A stretch of 64,000 bases of DNA from Thermodesulfovibrio sp. (GCA_013824615.1 PNOC01000008.1:24559-88558); one strand, 5' to 3'. Shown: positions 27,011 through 37,021, counted from the first letter of the stretch. Notes: generated from the sequence alone by a model not told the origin. A program made the numbers and translations.

Positions 27011-27307
27011 CTATGATGTTACCCCTTTGATCTGTTCTTCAAAAAGACGTTTAATCAGGGCCATATACGGCTCGTTTTCGGTTTTTTTGAAACGCTCGGA
27101 AAGTTCGGCGAGCAGCTCCTCCGGAGGTTTTTCATCCTGGGCCTCTGCAATGATACTGACGTTTTCGATGCTCATTTTTTCGAGCCTCTGGATCAGTGAG
27201 TCGGAGAGTTCCGTGTTCTCACCGAGCAGGATCATGCCGCTTTCATTCCTGACCGGCTTGGCGAGCTTCATTCCCGGCTTCAGTTTGCTGATTAATACCT
27301 TGGGCAC
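27011..27307 (-). CDS. Small protein resembling the N-terminal domain of HD-GYP proteins
   Basis: The 98-residue protein begins VLISKLKPGMKLAKPV, continues GMILLGENTELSDSLIQRLE, and ends with charged helices. This matches the short domain that precedes many HD-GYP and HDOD modules (DUF3391-like), here encoded as a separate gene. It starts at GTG with AGGAGGT 7 nt upstream and is the first gene of the HDOD-GGDEF operon. A role as the sensory or docking half of the HDOD protein next to it is a fair inference. Confidence 0.7.
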   Translation of the reverse strand: MPKVLISKLKPGMKLAKPVRNESGMILLGENTELSDSLIQRLEKMSIENVSIIAEAQDEKPPEELLAELSERFKKTENEPYMALIKRLFEEQIKGVTS

Positions 27308-27437
27308 GCACTACCTCCTGAAAGATAACCAACTGCAGATATTGTATCATATCAAGTCTATCACAAATGAGGCGGAAGAGAGCAGGGGTTTTTTGTCTGT
27401 TTGCCTCTCCTGTAGATTTCCCGGTAGAATAATAAGC

Positions 27438-27980
27438 ATGAACAGAAGCAACAGCAGAAATAACGCATTCATTATTGCAGGACTACTGATTATTCTGGCA
27501 TTAAGCTTCACGGGGCTGTATGCCGCTGAGAAGCCGGTCTCACCTTTTGAGATCGATAAACTTGGAAAGGCCCCGGAGTTTGAGCTGAAGGACCTCAACG
27601 GTACCAAATTTTTATCGTCATCGCTGAAGGGGAAAGTCTACCTTCTGAACTTCTGGGCCCCCTGGTGCCCGGCCTGTATCGAGGAGCTGCCGTCGCTTCA
27701 GGTGCTCTCCAAAGACAAGGCTCTTAAGGCAAAGGGGTTTCAGGTTATTGCTGTCTCGGTGGACCAGTCCCCCTCTGATGCAAAAAGTCTGCTCAGAAAA
27801 AAAGCGCCTGATTTGTTTACCCTGGTTGATGGCAGCAAGGCTGTTGCCAGGCAGTTCAAGGTGTTTTCACTCCCGACGACCTTTCTCATTGATAAAAATG
27901 GCATGATCAAAGAGAAGTTCTTCGGAGAATACGACTGGACCGACAAAGAGATCCGGGAGAAGATCGAGAAGCTGCTTTAG
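27438..27980 (+). CDS. TlpA/ResA-like membrane-anchored thioredoxin
   Basis: Periplasmic thiol-disulphide protein of 180 residues: an N-terminal hydrophobic signal/anchor (~10-30), then PEFELKDLNGTKFLSSSLKGK, the redox pair in NFWAPWCPACIEELPSLQ, and FSLPTTFLIDKNGMI with the cis-proline. ResA/TlpA proteins reduce apocytochrome c cysteines and pair with the system II genes present elsewhere in this window. TAGAAT lies 7 nt before the ATG and no ribosome site is seen, so it may be leaderless. The frame is open far upstream but that part is antisense to the HDOD operon. Confidence 0.88.
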   Translation: MNRSNSRNNAFIIAGLLIILALSFTGLYAAEKPVSPFEIDKLGKAPEFELKDLNGTKFLSSSLKGKVYLLNFWAPWCPACIEELPSLQVLSKDKALKAKGFQVIAVSVDQSPSDAKSLLRKKAPDLFTLVDGSKAVARQFKVFSLPTTFLIDKNGMIKEKFFGEYDWTDKEIREKIEKLL

Positions 27981-28003
27981 CTGCACGGATTAAGCGGACA
28001 TTT

Positions 28004-28219
28004 CTATTTTGGCTTGATATCCTGACGAAGATATAGATAGTGGCGATAATCATTAGCCCACTCGACAAATATTGCATCATCCGCCAGCTTCCCACGGCTG
28101 TATTGGTCAAAAAACTCCTCAGAGCCCATCTGCTGCTGACTTTCGTAGGAATTCAGCCGTTTGGCCACCGCAATCAGCGCGTCCAGAGGTGATGTGTATT
28201 GAATCGTTTGCTTAAGCAT
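28004..28219 (-). CDS. Small protein resembling a toxin-antitoxin antitoxin
   Basis: The 71-residue protein (SPLDALIAVAKRLNSYESQQ, EEFFDQYSRGKL, DAIFVEWANDYRHYLYLR) looks like short proteins often found beside TumE/DUF6516-type toxins in cyanobacteria and other phyla. No toxin gene is adjacent here: the flanks are the tlpA-like gene and the oppF-like gene. It may be an orphan antitoxin or serve another role. The family identity is from memory of such sequences. Confidence 0.5.
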   Translation of the reverse strand: MLKQTIQYTSPLDALIAVAKRLNSYESQQQMGSEEFFDQYSRGKLADDAIFVEWANDYRHYLYLRQDIKPK

Positions 28220-28324
28220 GCAACCTGCTTTGTTAACTCCTGAGTTTAGCTTCCTGCTTTAATTTACCCTATCGATCAAATTATCGGCAAGGTGCAATTC
28301 CGCTGCAGATTGGTTATCAGGTTT

Positions 28325-29299
28325 TCAGTTCCAGAGATGACAGGCTACTCGTCTTCCCTGATATTCCCTCAGTGCAGGAACTTCCCGGTCACATGGCTCA
28401 AACTTCTTCGGGCAGCGCGGATGAAACGGGCAGCCTGACGGCAGGTTTATCGGACTTGGGGCCTCACCCTTGACCGCACCGGCCCTTTCTCCCCCGCCCT
28501 GTGCTGCGGAAATTTTAGGCGCAGATTCCAGCAGCATGACAGTATAGGGATGCAGCGGTTGGTCAAAGAGATCGGCAGTCGGGGCGTATTCAACGATCTT
28601 GCCGAGGTACATGACGCCGACCATATCGCTGAGGTAATGCACAACTCTCAGGTCATGGCTGATGAAGAGAAAAGAAATTCCGGTCTTCTGCTTAAGATCC
28701 ATCAGGAGGTTGATGATCTGGGCCTGGATCGATACATCCAGTGCGGACAAGGGCTCGTCCGCCACAATCAGTTCGGGAGATACAGCCAGGGCGCGCGCGA
28801 TGCAGATCCTCTGCCGCTGACCGCCACTGAACTCATGGGGATAGCGGTTCAGGACTTCCGGGCCGAGCCCGACCTGAGAGAGAATATTTACAGCAGCGCC
28901 CTTCATATCCTGCTTTTTGGCAAGCTTATGGATTATGAGTGGTTCGGTGACAGTATCGAAGACCGTCCTGCGCGGGTTCAGTGAAGCAAAAGGGTCCTGG
29001 AAGATTATCTGCGCAGATTTTCTGAAAGCCTTGAGCGCATCCCCCCTGAGATTCAAGACATTCTGGCCCTTGAAAGATACCTCCCCGGACGTCGGCGCTA
29101 TGAGCCGGAGGACTAGCCGCGCCAGGGTAGATTTCCCGCAGCCGCTCTCGCCTACCAGGGCGAGAACCTTGTCCTTTTCGATCGAAAAATCTACACCGTC
29201 CACAGCCCGCAGAAGGGAATCCTTACGGCCAAATCCGGTTTTGATTCCACCCCTGACGGGGTAATGTTTTGTTAGCGCGGTTACCTTCAGGAGTTCCAT
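28325..29299 (-). CDS. Oligopeptide/dipeptide ABC transporter ATPase (OppF/DppF-like)
   Basis: The 324-residue protein has Walker [10 protein letters not shown], signature [14 protein letters not shown], Walker [13 protein letters not shown] and the C-terminal oligopeptide-transporter extension with conserved cysteines ([14 protein letters not shown]). It overlaps the OppD-like gene upstream by 13 nt. The two ATPases would form the heterodimeric motor of a peptide or nickel/peptide importer; permease and binding-protein genes are not here and must lie elsewhere if the system works. Confidence 0.93.
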   Translation of the reverse strand: MELLKVTALTKHYPVRGGIKTGFGRKDSLLRAVDGVDFSIEKDKVLALVGESGCGKSTLARLVLRLIAPTSGEVSFKGQNVLNLRGDALKAFRKSAQIIFQDPFASLNPRRTVFDTVTEPLIIHKLAKKQDMKGAAVNILSQVGLGPEVLNRYPHEFSGGQRQRICIARALAVSPELIVADEPLSALDVSIQAQIINLLMDLKQKTGISFLFISHDLRVVHYLSDMVGVMYLGKIVEYAPTADLFDQPLHPYTVMLLESAPKISAAQGGGERAGAVKGEAPSPINLPSGCPFHPRCPKKFEPCDREVPALREYQGRRVACHLWN

Positions 29300-30255
29300 C
29301 TGATTTCACCTGCCCGGATACACCGGCTGAGATGGTCCTGCCCAATCATAAGCAGTTCCGGTTCCTTTATCCTGCATTCCGGCAGTACATAGCTGCACCT
29401 GTCTGAATAAACGCATCCTGCAGGCAGTTCATCCATGCGAGGGACTGTTCCCGGGATGGGATTAAGGCGGACACCTCTTCCCTGCGGTATAGACTCCAGC
29501 AGGCCGATGGTATACGGGTGGCGCGGGTTGCTGAAGAGCTCTCCGGTGGATGCAGATTCCATCAGCCGGCCGGCATACATGATCCCGACTCGTGCGGCAT
29601 TCTCGGCAATGATCCCGAGGTCATGCGTAATCAGGAGGATCGACATCTTCCGTTCGTCCCGCAGACGCTGGATAAGTTCGAGGATCTGGGCCTGAATGGT
29701 GACATCGAGTGCGGTAGTCGGCTCGTCGGCTATGATCAAAGACGGGTTGCAGGCTATCGCCATGGCGATCATCACCCTTTGGCGCATGCCGCCCGACATC
29801 TGGTGCGGATACTCCCTGACGCGAATCTCGGGAGACGGAATTTTTACTGCCCTGAGAAGCTCGACCGCCTGTTCCATTGCCGCTGTCTTTGAAAGGTTCA
29901 GGTGGGTTGTCAGCACTTCAGCAATCTGATAACCGATGGTCATGACCGGGTTGAGCGAGGTCATCGGTTCCTGGAATATCATCGAAATCTCTCTGCCCCG
30001 CAGCTTTCTTATTGATTCGGAATCGAGTGTCAGCAGGTCCTGGTCCCTGAAGCGTATTGATCCTGTGGCCTTAGCATTCTGGGGAAGTAGCCCCATGATC
30101 GAGAGGGCTGTCATGCTCTTGCCGCAGCCGCTTTCACCGGCCAGTCCGAATATCTGAGATTCTGCAATCGAAAGGCTGATATTTGATACTGCAGGAATGA
30201 CTGAGCCGTCGGTGCGGAAGGTTACCGAAAGATCCCTTACTTCAAGCAGGGACAC
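29287..30255 (-). CDS. Oligopeptide/dipeptide ABC transporter ATPase (OppD/DppD-like)
   Basis: The 322-residue protein has Walker [10 protein letters not shown], signature [15 protein letters not shown], Walker [13 protein letters not shown], and the C-terminal extension ([15 protein letters not shown]). It begins with a GTG just 3 nt after the TPR gene's stop, with AGAGGA upstream. It is partner to the OppF-like gene it overlaps. Confidence 0.93.
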   Translation of the reverse strand: MSLLEVRDLSVTFRTDGSVIPAVSNISLSIAESQIFGLAGESGCGKSMTALSIMGLLPQNAKATGSIRFRDQDLLTLDSESIRKLRGREISMIFQEPMTSLNPVMTIGYQIAEVLTTHLNLSKTAAMEQAVELLRAVKIPSPEIRVREYPHQMSGGMRQRVMIAMAIACNPSLIIADEPTTALDVTIQAQILELIQRLRDERKMSILLITHDLGIIAENAARVGIMYAGRLMESASTGELFSNPRHPYTIGLLESIPQGRGVRLNPIPGTVPRMDELPAGCVYSDRCSYVLPECRIKEPELLMIGQDHLSRCIRAGEIRWNS

Positions 30256-30258
30256 TGT

Positions 30259-30969
30259 CTATGTTTTATCCTCTTTTTTGAGAAAGCGCAGGTATGACTC
30301 TGCTTCTTTGAGGTTCGGATTTTGTTCCAGCGCCTTTCCCCATTCCTCAAAGGCCAGACCGGTGAGTCCTTCCATATAATAGCTCAGGCCAAGCTGTACC
30401 CAGGCCGGGCCATAATTCGGGTTGATCAACTTCGCCTTCACAAAATGTACAATGGCCTCTTCTGTCAGGCCCTTGTTTCTAAGGGCTATGCCCAGCCGCG
30501 TATGTACGTCGGCCAACTTCGGGTGGAGTTTGATCGCTTTTTTGAACTCTTCGACAGCCTCATCGTTCATATTGAATTCGAGATATATATTTCCCACCCT
30601 GAGGTGCTCATTGGCAAGCTTCCCTGCAATAAAAGGGTCCAGGGCATTCGGGTCCGGGTGGGCGATCTGGGCCGCCATCGCAAAAACCTCCTGGGCCTTC
30701 TTGAACTCTCCCATGTCGTTATAGGTTATGGCGAGGTTCAGGGAGACTTCGGTATACCGGGGGTTGAGTTCCAGCGCTTTTTCAAAATGCTCAGCCGCCT
30801 TCTTCATCTCCCGCCTGAGATTATAGATGATGCCCAGCTTGTTATGGACATCGGCATACCGCGGGTTGAGCGTGATAACTTCCCTGAGAACAGGCTCCGC
30901 TGCCTCGAGTTTGCCCTCGTCATAAAGCTTGTTTCCCAAATCATAAAGTTCCTGCAGATTCGCGCTCAT
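30259..30969 (-). CDS. TPR-repeat protein
   Basis: The 236-residue protein is made almost entirely of tetratricopeptide repeats. Six or more units are visible, for example LGIIYNLRREMKKAAEHFEK, LAITYNDMGEFKKAQEVF, RLGIALRNKGLTEEAIVHF and QLGLSYYMEGLTGLAFEEW. There is no signal peptide, so it is a cytoplasmic scaffold. I start it at ATG 30969 (MSANLQELYDLGNKL); the frame is open to a TTG at 31011. It heads the small operon with the two Opp-type ATPases. Confidence 0.82.
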   Translation of the reverse strand: MSANLQELYDLGNKLYDEGKLEAAEPVLREVITLNPRYADVHNKLGIIYNLRREMKKAAEHFEKALELNPRYTEVSLNLAITYNDMGEFKKAQEVFAMAAQIAHPDPNALDPFIAGKLANEHLRVGNIYLEFNMNDEAVEEFKKAIKLHPKLADVHTRLGIALRNKGLTEEAIVHFVKAKLINPNYGPAWVQLGLSYYMEGLTGLAFEEWGKALEQNPNLKEAESYLRFLKKEDKT

Positions 30970-31057
30970 AATGTATCTGGAATTATATGTTGTTACGGAA
31001 TTTCTTGTCAACAGTCTGGTCGCCCAATGTCCAGTCCCATCTAAACAGCGGCCATTT

Positions 31058-31065
31058 GATATAAT
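31058..31065 (+). promoter_or_regulatory. Extended -10 promoter directly before murJ
   Basis: TGATATAAT, with TATAAT at 31060-31065, ends 5 nt before the GTG at 31071, with no ribosome site between. A leaderless transcript is likely. Confidence 0.5.
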
Positions 31066-31070
31066 TACCG

Positions 31071-32669
31071 GTGATGGAGAATACGGGCGACCAGAAGGGG
31101 AAGATTGCCAGGGCGGCAGGCATCATGTCTGCTGCAACCTTTATAAGCAGAATTCTGGGCTATGTCAAGGACATGATCCTGGCAGGGTTCTTCGGGGCAA
31201 CCGGGTTGTCGGATACTTTTTTTGCAGCCTTCAGGATTCCGAATCTGCTCCGCGAGCTGTTTGCCGAGGGCTCGATGTCGTCGGCCTTTATCCCCGTCCT
31301 GACCGAGTACCGCCAGAAACAGGGAGAGGAAGAAGCCCGGACCCTTGTCAGGATTACCTATACCTTTATTATTATTGTTGTCGGCCTTGTCTGTCTGGCC
31401 GGTATTATTTTTTCACCGGCGATTGTTGCAGCGATCGCCCCGGGCTTCCTGAAATCACCAGAGAAGTTTGCCATGACGGTGCTGCTGACGCGGATCATGT
31501 TTCCGTTTCTGCTTTTTATCAGTTTGGCCTCGCTGGTCATGGGTGCCCTGAATACCAAAAGGGTCTTTTTTATCCCGACCCTTGCCCCTGCAATGCTCAA
31601 TATAACGATCATTGCGGTTGTCCTGTTCTGTGCCCCTCTTTTCAGTCATCCGATTATCGCTGTTGCGGCCGGAGTCGCCCTCGGCGGGTTTGTCCAGTTT
31701 GCCTTCCAGTTACCCTCTTTTTTCAGGCAGGGCTACAGTCTGCGGCCAAGCGCTGCGTTCCGGCATCCGGGCCTCAGGCGCATGGCCATACTGCTGGTCC
31801 CGGCGACCATGGCCCTGGCAGTCAACCAGATCAATATAATTGTAAGCAATGTGCTTGCCTCGTATCTTCATGAGGGCAGCATAACCTATCTGTATTACGC
31901 GATGCGGCTGGTCCAGTTCCCGATCGGCATCTTCGGTGTGGCGATGGGTATGGCGGTCCTGCCGACTCTGTCTGAACATGCGGTAAGGGGGGACTTCGAA
32001 CGGGTGCGGGAGGATTTCTCGTTCGCGCTCCGGCTCCTGTTTTTTATTGCGGTACCGTCCATGGCCGGCCTTATTGCCCTGCGCGAACCGATCGTCAACC
32101 TCCTGTTCCAGCGCGGAGCCTTTGACTATGCGGCAACGCAGGGGACGGCTGAAGCACTGCTCTTTTATTCCATAGGTATCTGGTCGATCGTAGGGGTCAG
32201 GGTGGTAACTTCGACCTTCTATGCCCTGCAGGATACGAAGACCCCGGTCAGGATTGCCGTGGTTGGCATGGCCTCAAATCTGTTATTGAGCCTCATCCTG
32301 ATGGGACCGCTGAAACACTCGGGGCTCGCCTTGGCGAATGCCCTGGCCTCAGGTATCAATTTTATGCTGCTCAGCTATTTTCTCAGGAAGAAGTTGGGCC
32401 GGGTGGATGCACGCAGGATAGTGGGCTCATTGCTGCGGATTGCTGCAGCGTCTGCTGTCATGGGGCTCGCAGGCTGGGCCATGCTTCAGGGTGAACTCTG
32501 GCAGCGGAGCGGGGAGACCGGGCTCAAGACAATCTACCTGTCGGCTGCTGTGGCCTGCTGCCTGCTGATCTATGCTGCGCTCAGCTACCTGCTCAAGGTT
32601 GAGGAGATGCGTTACCTGTATGCTGCAGTCAGAAAAAAGTTTGCCGGGAAGCACCAAAAGGGAGCGTAG
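31071..32669 (+). CDS. murJ: MurJ, lipid II flippase
   Basis: Moves lipid II across the inner membrane for peptidoglycan synthesis. The 532-residue MVF/MviN protein has about 14 membrane helices and family landmarks: SAATFISRILGYVKDMILAG, SDTFFAAFRIPNLLRELFAEG (with the pore arginines) and FQRGAFDYAAT. The start is GTG 31071 or the next ATG at 31074; both lie 5-8 nt beyond an extended -10. It is followed after 78 nt by tig. Confidence 0.96.
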   Translation: MMENTGDQKGKIARAAGIMSAATFISRILGYVKDMILAGFFGATGLSDTFFAAFRIPNLLRELFAEGSMSSAFIPVLTEYRQKQGEEEARTLVRITYTFIIIVVGLVCLAGIIFSPAIVAAIAPGFLKSPEKFAMTVLLTRIMFPFLLFISLASLVMGALNTKRVFFIPTLAPAMLNITIIAVVLFCAPLFSHPIIAVAAGVALGGFVQFAFQLPSFFRQGYSLRPSAAFRHPGLRRMAILLVPATMALAVNQINIIVSNVLASYLHEGSITYLYYAMRLVQFPIGIFGVAMGMAVLPTLSEHAVRGDFERVREDFSFALRLLFFIAVPSMAGLIALREPIVNLLFQRGAFDYAATQGTAEALLFYSIGIWSIVGVRVVTSTFYALQDTKTPVRIAVVGMASNLLLSLILMGPLKHSGLALANALASGINFMLLSYFLRKKLGRVDARRIVGSLLRIAAASAVMGLAGWAMLQGELWQRSGETGLKTIYLSAAVACCLLIYAALSYLLKVEEMRYLYAAVRKKFAGKHQKGA

Positions 32670-32747
32670 AGGCGGCTGCAGGAGCGCTGTAAATTGACTA
32701 TTGAAGAATGTATATTTTAGAGTAGATAAACACCCAAGGAGGCGATT

Positions 32748-34064
32748 TTGGCAACAGGAGTAGAGCATTTAAGCAGTACCAAAAAAAGACTTACGATTGA
32801 GATTCCGGCTGATGTCATCGAGAAGGAGTACAGCCGTTCTCTGAACAATATACTTCAGAAGGCGAAGATTCCCGGGTTCAGGCAGGGCAAGGCGCCGGTA
32901 AATCTGATAGAGAAAAAATTCGGCGGAGATATCCGGTCTGATATTCTTGATAAGATTATCCCGGATCATTATTCGAAGACGATGCAGTCTTCGAATCTTT
33001 CCCCCGTGGGTATGCCGGAGATTGACGGGACGCTTGAAATCAAGAGGAATGAGCCGCTGGTTTTTTCGCTGACCGTGGAAGTCAGGCCGGAGATCAGCGA
33101 TCTTACCTATGCCGGTCTTAAAGCAGAGGACGTCCCTGTCAGTGTGACCGAGGCTGAGGTTGAGGAGACTATCAAGGGGCTGCAGGACAGCAGGGCGATG
33201 TATGAAGTTGTTGACCGTGAAGTGCGGGAAGATGACCTCCTGGTACTCGACTACCTCAAGCTTGATCCCGCCGGTGAAAAAGAGATAACTTCGGCAAAGG
33301 ACCAGGTGATGAACCTTGGCAACAACCTTGTCCCTAAAGGGATTTCCGGGGCCCTGATCGGCAGAAAGAAGGGAGATGTCGTGGATATCACCCTCCCTGA
33401 GATCGAGGAAGGACAGATTAAAGAGACGGCAGGGGACGAAAAGGGCAATCGCCTGAAGATCACGATCAAAGAGGTGAAGGAGAAGAAGGTTCCTCCGATC
33501 GATGATGAACTGGCAAAAGACTTTGGCCACGACAGCCTTGCGGTGCTGCGCGACAAGGTGACTGAAGGCCTGCTCCGCAATAAGAAAGATGATGCAGAGA
33601 GCAAACAGAAGGCGCAACTGCTTGAGGAGTTAATCGAACGGCATACGTTCGATCTCCCTGAGTCGCTCCTTGCGCGTGAACTCGAAACCCTTGTCCTCAG
33701 TGAACTCCACGCAAAACAGAAGGCTGTCCCTTTAACACCTGAGGCCGCTGCAGATGCGCAGGATGATGCTCCTGACCCAGAGAAGATCGCTGCTGAACTG
33801 AGACCCAAGGCAATGCGCAATGTGAAGTCCTCCCTGCTTCTTGAGGTGATTGCCGACAAGGAGAAGATTGAAGTGACCGAGGAGGAGATCAAGAAACGGA
33901 TAGCCCTGCTCGCCAGGCATTTCAAGTCCACGCCGGATGCTGTTGTAAATCTCTTCATGACCCGGGACGGGTCCCTTGAGGGCCTCAGCAGGTCTCTCAG
34001 GGAGGAGAAGGTGCTGGATCTGGTGCTGGCAAAGGCCGAAATCGGCAAAGGAGCTTCAGCATGA
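32748..34064 (+). CDS. tig: Trigger factor
   Basis: Ribosome-bound chaperone and peptidyl-prolyl isomerase. The N-terminal ribosome-docking motif reads GFRQGKAP at about residue 43. A PPIase FKBP-like middle domain (~150-240) and the long helical C-terminal arm follow. It starts with TTG preceded by AAGGAGGCG; the product reads [14 protein letters not shown], as in relatives. Length 438 is normal. clpP overlaps its stop (ATGA), followed by clpX, the standard tig-clpP-clpX order. Confidence 0.97.
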   Translation: MATGVEHLSSTKKRLTIEIPADVIEKEYSRSLNNILQKAKIPGFRQGKAPVNLIEKKFGGDIRSDILDKIIPDHYSKTMQSSNLSPVGMPEIDGTLEIKRNEPLVFSLTVEVRPEISDLTYAGLKAEDVPVSVTEAEVEETIKGLQDSRAMYEVVDREVREDDLLVLDYLKLDPAGEKEITSAKDQVMNLGNNLVPKGISGALIGRKKGDVVDITLPEIEEGQIKETAGDEKGNRLKITIKEVKEKKVPPIDDELAKDFGHDSLAVLRDKVTEGLLRNKKDDAESKQKAQLLEELIERHTFDLPESLLARELETLVLSELHAKQKAVPLTPEAAADAQDDAPDPEKIAAELRPKAMRNVKSSLLLEVIADKEKIEVTEEEIKKRIALLARHFKSTPDAVVNLFMTRDGSLEGLSRSLREEKVLDLVLAKAEIGKGASA

Positions 34065-34657
34065 GCGTTATTCCCATAGTTATTGAACAGACCGGAAGAA
34101 CTGAGAGGGCCTATGATATCTATTCACGGCTTCTAAAGGACAGGATCATCTTCCTCGGCAGTGCCATAGATGACTATGTGGCCAACACCATCATTGCCCA
34201 GATCCTTTTTCTCCAGACAGAGGATCCGGACAAGGACATCCATATTTATATCAACTCCCCGGGTGGCGTCGTCTCCTCAGGGCTGGCGATATATGATACG
34301 ATGCAGTATGTAAAGCCTGATATCTGCACCTACTGCATAGGCCAGGCCGCAAGTATGGGGGCACTGCTTCTGACTGCAGGAGCCAAAGGCAAGCGGTTTG
34401 CCCTTCCGCACTCCCGCATCATGCTGCACCAGCCGATGGGCGGGTTCCAGGGGCAGGCGACTGATATCGAGATACACGCGAGGGAGATCCTGAGACTCAA
34501 GGAAATGCTCAATGGCATTTTAGCCATGCATACCGGAAGGGCTTTTGATCAGATACAGAACGATACAGACCGGGATTTCTTCATGTCGAGTGATGAGGCG
34601 AAGGAATACGGGGTTGTTGATGAGGTCATACATTCAGCAGCAAAGAAGATAGTTTAG
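34061..34657 (+). CDS. clpP: ATP-dependent Clp protease, proteolytic subunit
   Basis: Serine protease of the Clp complex. The catalytic serine is in [11 protein letters not shown], the histidine in RIMLHQP and the aspartate in [10 protein letters not shown]. The 198-residue length is typical. The ATG overlaps the tig stop. The 3' end, including the stop codon, lies in a 21-bp tandem duplication, so the C terminus (AAKKIV) appears to have been set by that event. Confidence 0.97.
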   Translation: MSVIPIVIEQTGRTERAYDIYSRLLKDRIIFLGSAIDDYVANTIIAQILFLQTEDPDKDIHIYINSPGGVVSSGLAIYDTMQYVKPDICTYCIGQAASMGALLLTAGAKGKRFALPHSRIMLHQPMGGFQGQATDIEIHAREILRLKEMLNGILAMHTGRAFDQIQNDTDRDFFMSSDEAKEYGVVDEVIHSAAKKIV

Positions 34658-34676
34658 ACAGCAAAGAAGATAGTTT
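34638..34676 (+). repeat. 21-bp tandem duplication across the clpP stop codon
   Basis: CAGCAAAGAAGATAGTTT occurs at 34638-34655 and again at 34659-34676 with a period of 21 nt. The first copy contains the clpP C-terminal codons and runs into TAG; the second lies in the clpP-clpX gap. Confidence 0.85.
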
Positions 34677-34732
34677 GGGGCAGGGGTATCCCAGCCCTTC
34701 TCCTCTTACCGGAGGAGTGACGGAGGTTTAAA

Positions 34733-35974
34733 ATGGCTAAGAAAGATGATGAAATGCTTAAATGCTCCTTCTGCGGCAAAGGGCAGGAAGAGGTCAAAAA
34801 ACTTATAGCAGGGCCGACGGTCTTTATCTGCAACGAATGCATCGAACTCTGCAACGAGATCATTGCGGATGAACTATATGTTGATTCAGGCAAGGACGTT
34901 CTGCCGAAGTTGCCGACTCCCAAAGAAATACATAATGTTCTGAACGATTTTGTGATCGGGCAGGAAAGAGCCAAGAAGATACTTTCTGTGGCTGTCCATA
35001 ACCACTACAAGAGAATATACAATCCGTCGGAGTCGGATGTCGAACTCCAGAAGAGCAATATCCTGCTTATAGGGCCGACCGGGACAGGCAAGACCCTTCT
35101 TGCCCAGACACTGGCCAGGATCCTGGACGTACCGTTTACGATTGCGGACGCTACAACCCTGACCGAAGCCGGCTATGTTGGCGAGGACGTTGAAAATATC
35201 ATTCTGAAGCTTCTGCAGGCCTCTGAATATGATGTTGAAAAGGCCCAGCGCGGGATAGTCTATATTGATGAGATCGATAAGATCAGCCGGAAGTCGGATA
35301 ATCCTTCGATCACCCGGGATGTTTCGGGTGAGGGTGTGCAGCAGGCCCTGTTGAAGATCGTAGAAGGGACTATCGCAAACATCCCGCCACAAGGGGGAAG
35401 AAAGCATCCGCAGCAGGACTTTATCCAGGTTGATACAACGAATATTCTCTTTATCTGCGGAGGCGCATTTATAGGGCTCGATACCATGATCGAACAGCGC
35501 AGCGGCAAGAATGCCCTGGGGTTCGGGACTAAAGTGGTCAGCAAGGTCGAACGTAAGATAGGTGATGTGCTGAGTATGACCGAACCGGAAGACCTTATTA
35601 AGTATGGTCTTATCCCTGAGTTTGTGGGCAGGCTCCCGGTATTCACTTCACTCGAGGAACTGGACGAACCTTCTTTGGTCAGGATCCTGATCGAGCCGAA
35701 GAATGCTCTGGTGAAACAGTATCAGAAACTGCTTTCATTTGATAATGTGAGGCTTAAATTTACCGATCCGGCTCTTTCTGCGATTGCACGTAAAGCAGTC
35801 CAGCGGAAGTCAGGTGCCCGTGGGCTGCGGGCCATCCTTGAGGAGATCATGCTTGAGGTGATGTACGAGATCCCTTCCCAGAAGGGGATAAAGGAATGCC
35901 TGATTACCGAAGATACGGTAGTGAAGAAAGAAAAGCCGATCCTGATCTACGAAAAACAGGCGGAGTCGGCATAA
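34733..35974 (+). CDS. clpX: Clp protease ATP-binding subunit ClpX
   Basis: AAA+ unfoldase that feeds ClpP. It has the N-terminal C4 zinc-binding domain (CSFCGKGQ with CNECIELC), Walker [12 protein letters not shown], Walker [11 protein letters not shown], the GYVGEDVE pore loop, the [20 protein letters not shown] loop and a C-terminal sensor-2 region ([14 protein letters not shown]). Length 413 is normal. ACGGAGG is 5-6 nt before the ATG. An inverted repeat follows 19 nt after the stop. Confidence 0.98.
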   Translation: MAKKDDEMLKCSFCGKGQEEVKKLIAGPTVFICNECIELCNEIIADELYVDSGKDVLPKLPTPKEIHNVLNDFVIGQERAKKILSVAVHNHYKRIYNPSESDVELQKSNILLIGPTGTGKTLLAQTLARILDVPFTIADATTLTEAGYVGEDVENIILKLLQASEYDVEKAQRGIVYIDEIDKISRKSDNPSITRDVSGEGVQQALLKIVEGTIANIPPQGGRKHPQQDFIQVDTTNILFICGGAFIGLDTMIEQRSGKNALGFGTKVVSKVERKIGDVLSMTEPEDLIKYGLIPEFVGRLPVFTSLEELDEPSLVRILIEPKNALVKQYQKLLSFDNVRLKFTDPALSAIARKAVQRKSGARGLRAILEEIMLEVMYEIPSQKGIKECLITEDTVVKKEKPILIYEKQAESA

Positions 35975-35992
35975 TACATAATAATTGTCAGT

Positions 35993-36024
35993 AACTGCCC
36001 TGCAGTATTTTTTGCAGGGCAGTT
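35993..36024. terminator. Inverted repeat between clpX and the CobW-type gene
   Basis: AACTGCCCTGCA and TGCAGGGCAGTT form a perfect 12-bp stem with an 8-nt T-rich loop. It sits between converging genes and could terminate both, although neither side has a long T run after the stem. Confidence 0.55.
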
Positions 36025-36044
36025 GCGAAACTGATGGGACTCTT

Positions 36045-36944
36045 CTAAAGAAAAGACATCCCGCTACCCCAGCGGGTCGCAGCCTCCTGCAGAATCCTCT
36101 TGCTGTCAAGTGTTTCGCCGATGATCACCATGCGGTTTTCGCTCAATTGCCTGTTGAACAGTTCAGAAGAGATATTCCCGAATACCAGGTCAAATTTTGC
36201 CGGGCCCTTGTCTGTTTCTGCTAAAGCCTTTGCCCTGACGATATTGCCGAACACTCCCTGGGACAGCTCCTTCAGAAATACTTCTATCGAACCGAAACTT
36301 ACTCCGCTCTTCAGCGTCAACGAGAGTGTATCAAAACAGAGTCGTGGGGCCCTTTCTGCCGGTGTGCGGTCTTCATGGCCCATATCCGGCAGTGGTTCAT
36401 TAACGGCTGCCCTGACAGTTTCAAAGGTTATAGCACGTGGATTTAACGTGTTCACCAGATTGGCAGTCTTCTGCCGCAGGTCATCGTCAACAAGGTCGAT
36501 TTTGTTGATCAGGACAATATCGGCTATGCTTACCTGCTCCTGAAAGAATTTCCCGTACATTTCCGCTTCATAAAGTTCAACAAATTCAGTGGCGTCTACA
36601 ATGCCGACCACGGTGAACTGCTTGAGTTCCAGCTCAGCCAAAGCGTCAATAACCCCTGACGGCGACGCAATGCCGCTTGGCTCGATGATAAGGTGTTCGG
36701 GGGCATGGTCGCCGATAATCTTCCTGATGGTGGTCTGCAGATCAATTTTGAGAGTGCAGCATATGCACCCGCTGGGCAATTCGATTGAATCAATACCGGC
36801 AGCCGAAAAAAGCTCTCCGTCAATACCGGCCTTGCCAAAGTCATTTACCAGAACAACGGTTTTTTGAGCTGTGTCCGCTGCAATATGCTGAATAAAGGTT
36901 GTTTTCCCTGATCCCAGCATGCCGCTCACGATAGTTATTTTCAT
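36045..36944 (-). CDS. CobW/G3E-family GTPase, metallochaperone-like
   Basis: The 299-residue protein has Walker A GMLGSGKTTF near the N terminus, the metal-binding GCICC motif at about residue 68, the IEPSGIASP switch region and the guanine-specificity NKIDL. CobW/YjiA/ZNG1 relatives deliver zinc or cobalt to target enzymes with GTP. It is divergent from a PerR-like regulator with 77 nt between them, so joint control by metal or peroxide is likely. GGAGA lies before ATG 36944; the longer frame to 37007 runs through the promoter. Confidence 0.9.
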   Translation of the reverse strand: MKITIVSGMLGSGKTTFIQHIAADTAQKTVVLVNDFGKAGIDGELFSAAGIDSIELPSGCICCTLKIDLQTTIRKIIGDHAPEHLIIEPSGIASPSGVIDALAELELKQFTVVGIVDATEFVELYEAEMYGKFFQEQVSIADIVLINKIDLVDDDLRQKTANLVNTLNPRAITFETVRAAVNEPLPDMGHEDRTPAERAPRLCFDTLSLTLKSGVSFGSIEVFLKELSQGVFGNIVRAKALAETDKGPAKFDLVFGNISSELFNRQLSENRMVIIGETLDSKRILQEAATRWGSGMSFL

Positions 36945-36956
36945 GTTTTCTCCTTT

Positions 36957-37021
36957 AAAGCTCTTGACAACAATTATTATTATATGATATTTTAAACTAT
37001 AAAACAATCATTATTGGTCTT
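36957..37021. promoter_or_regulatory. Divergent AT-rich promoter/operator between the CobW-type and PerR-like genes
   Basis: On the minus strand TTGTTT and TATAAT are spaced exactly 17 nt, a good promoter for the CobW gene. On the plus strand TTGACA lies at 36964-36969 with TATTTT 18 nt on. The region is rich in ATTATTATNAT-type steps and AATCATTATT, resembling Fur/PerR boxes, so autoregulation by the PerR-like protein is a reasonable inference. Confidence 0.6.

Noticed and set aside
26835..27437. A 201-residue N-terminal extension of the TlpA-like protein
   Set aside because: The extension is antisense to the HDOD operon and precedes the natural signal peptide; a start at 27438 gives a normal TlpA protein.
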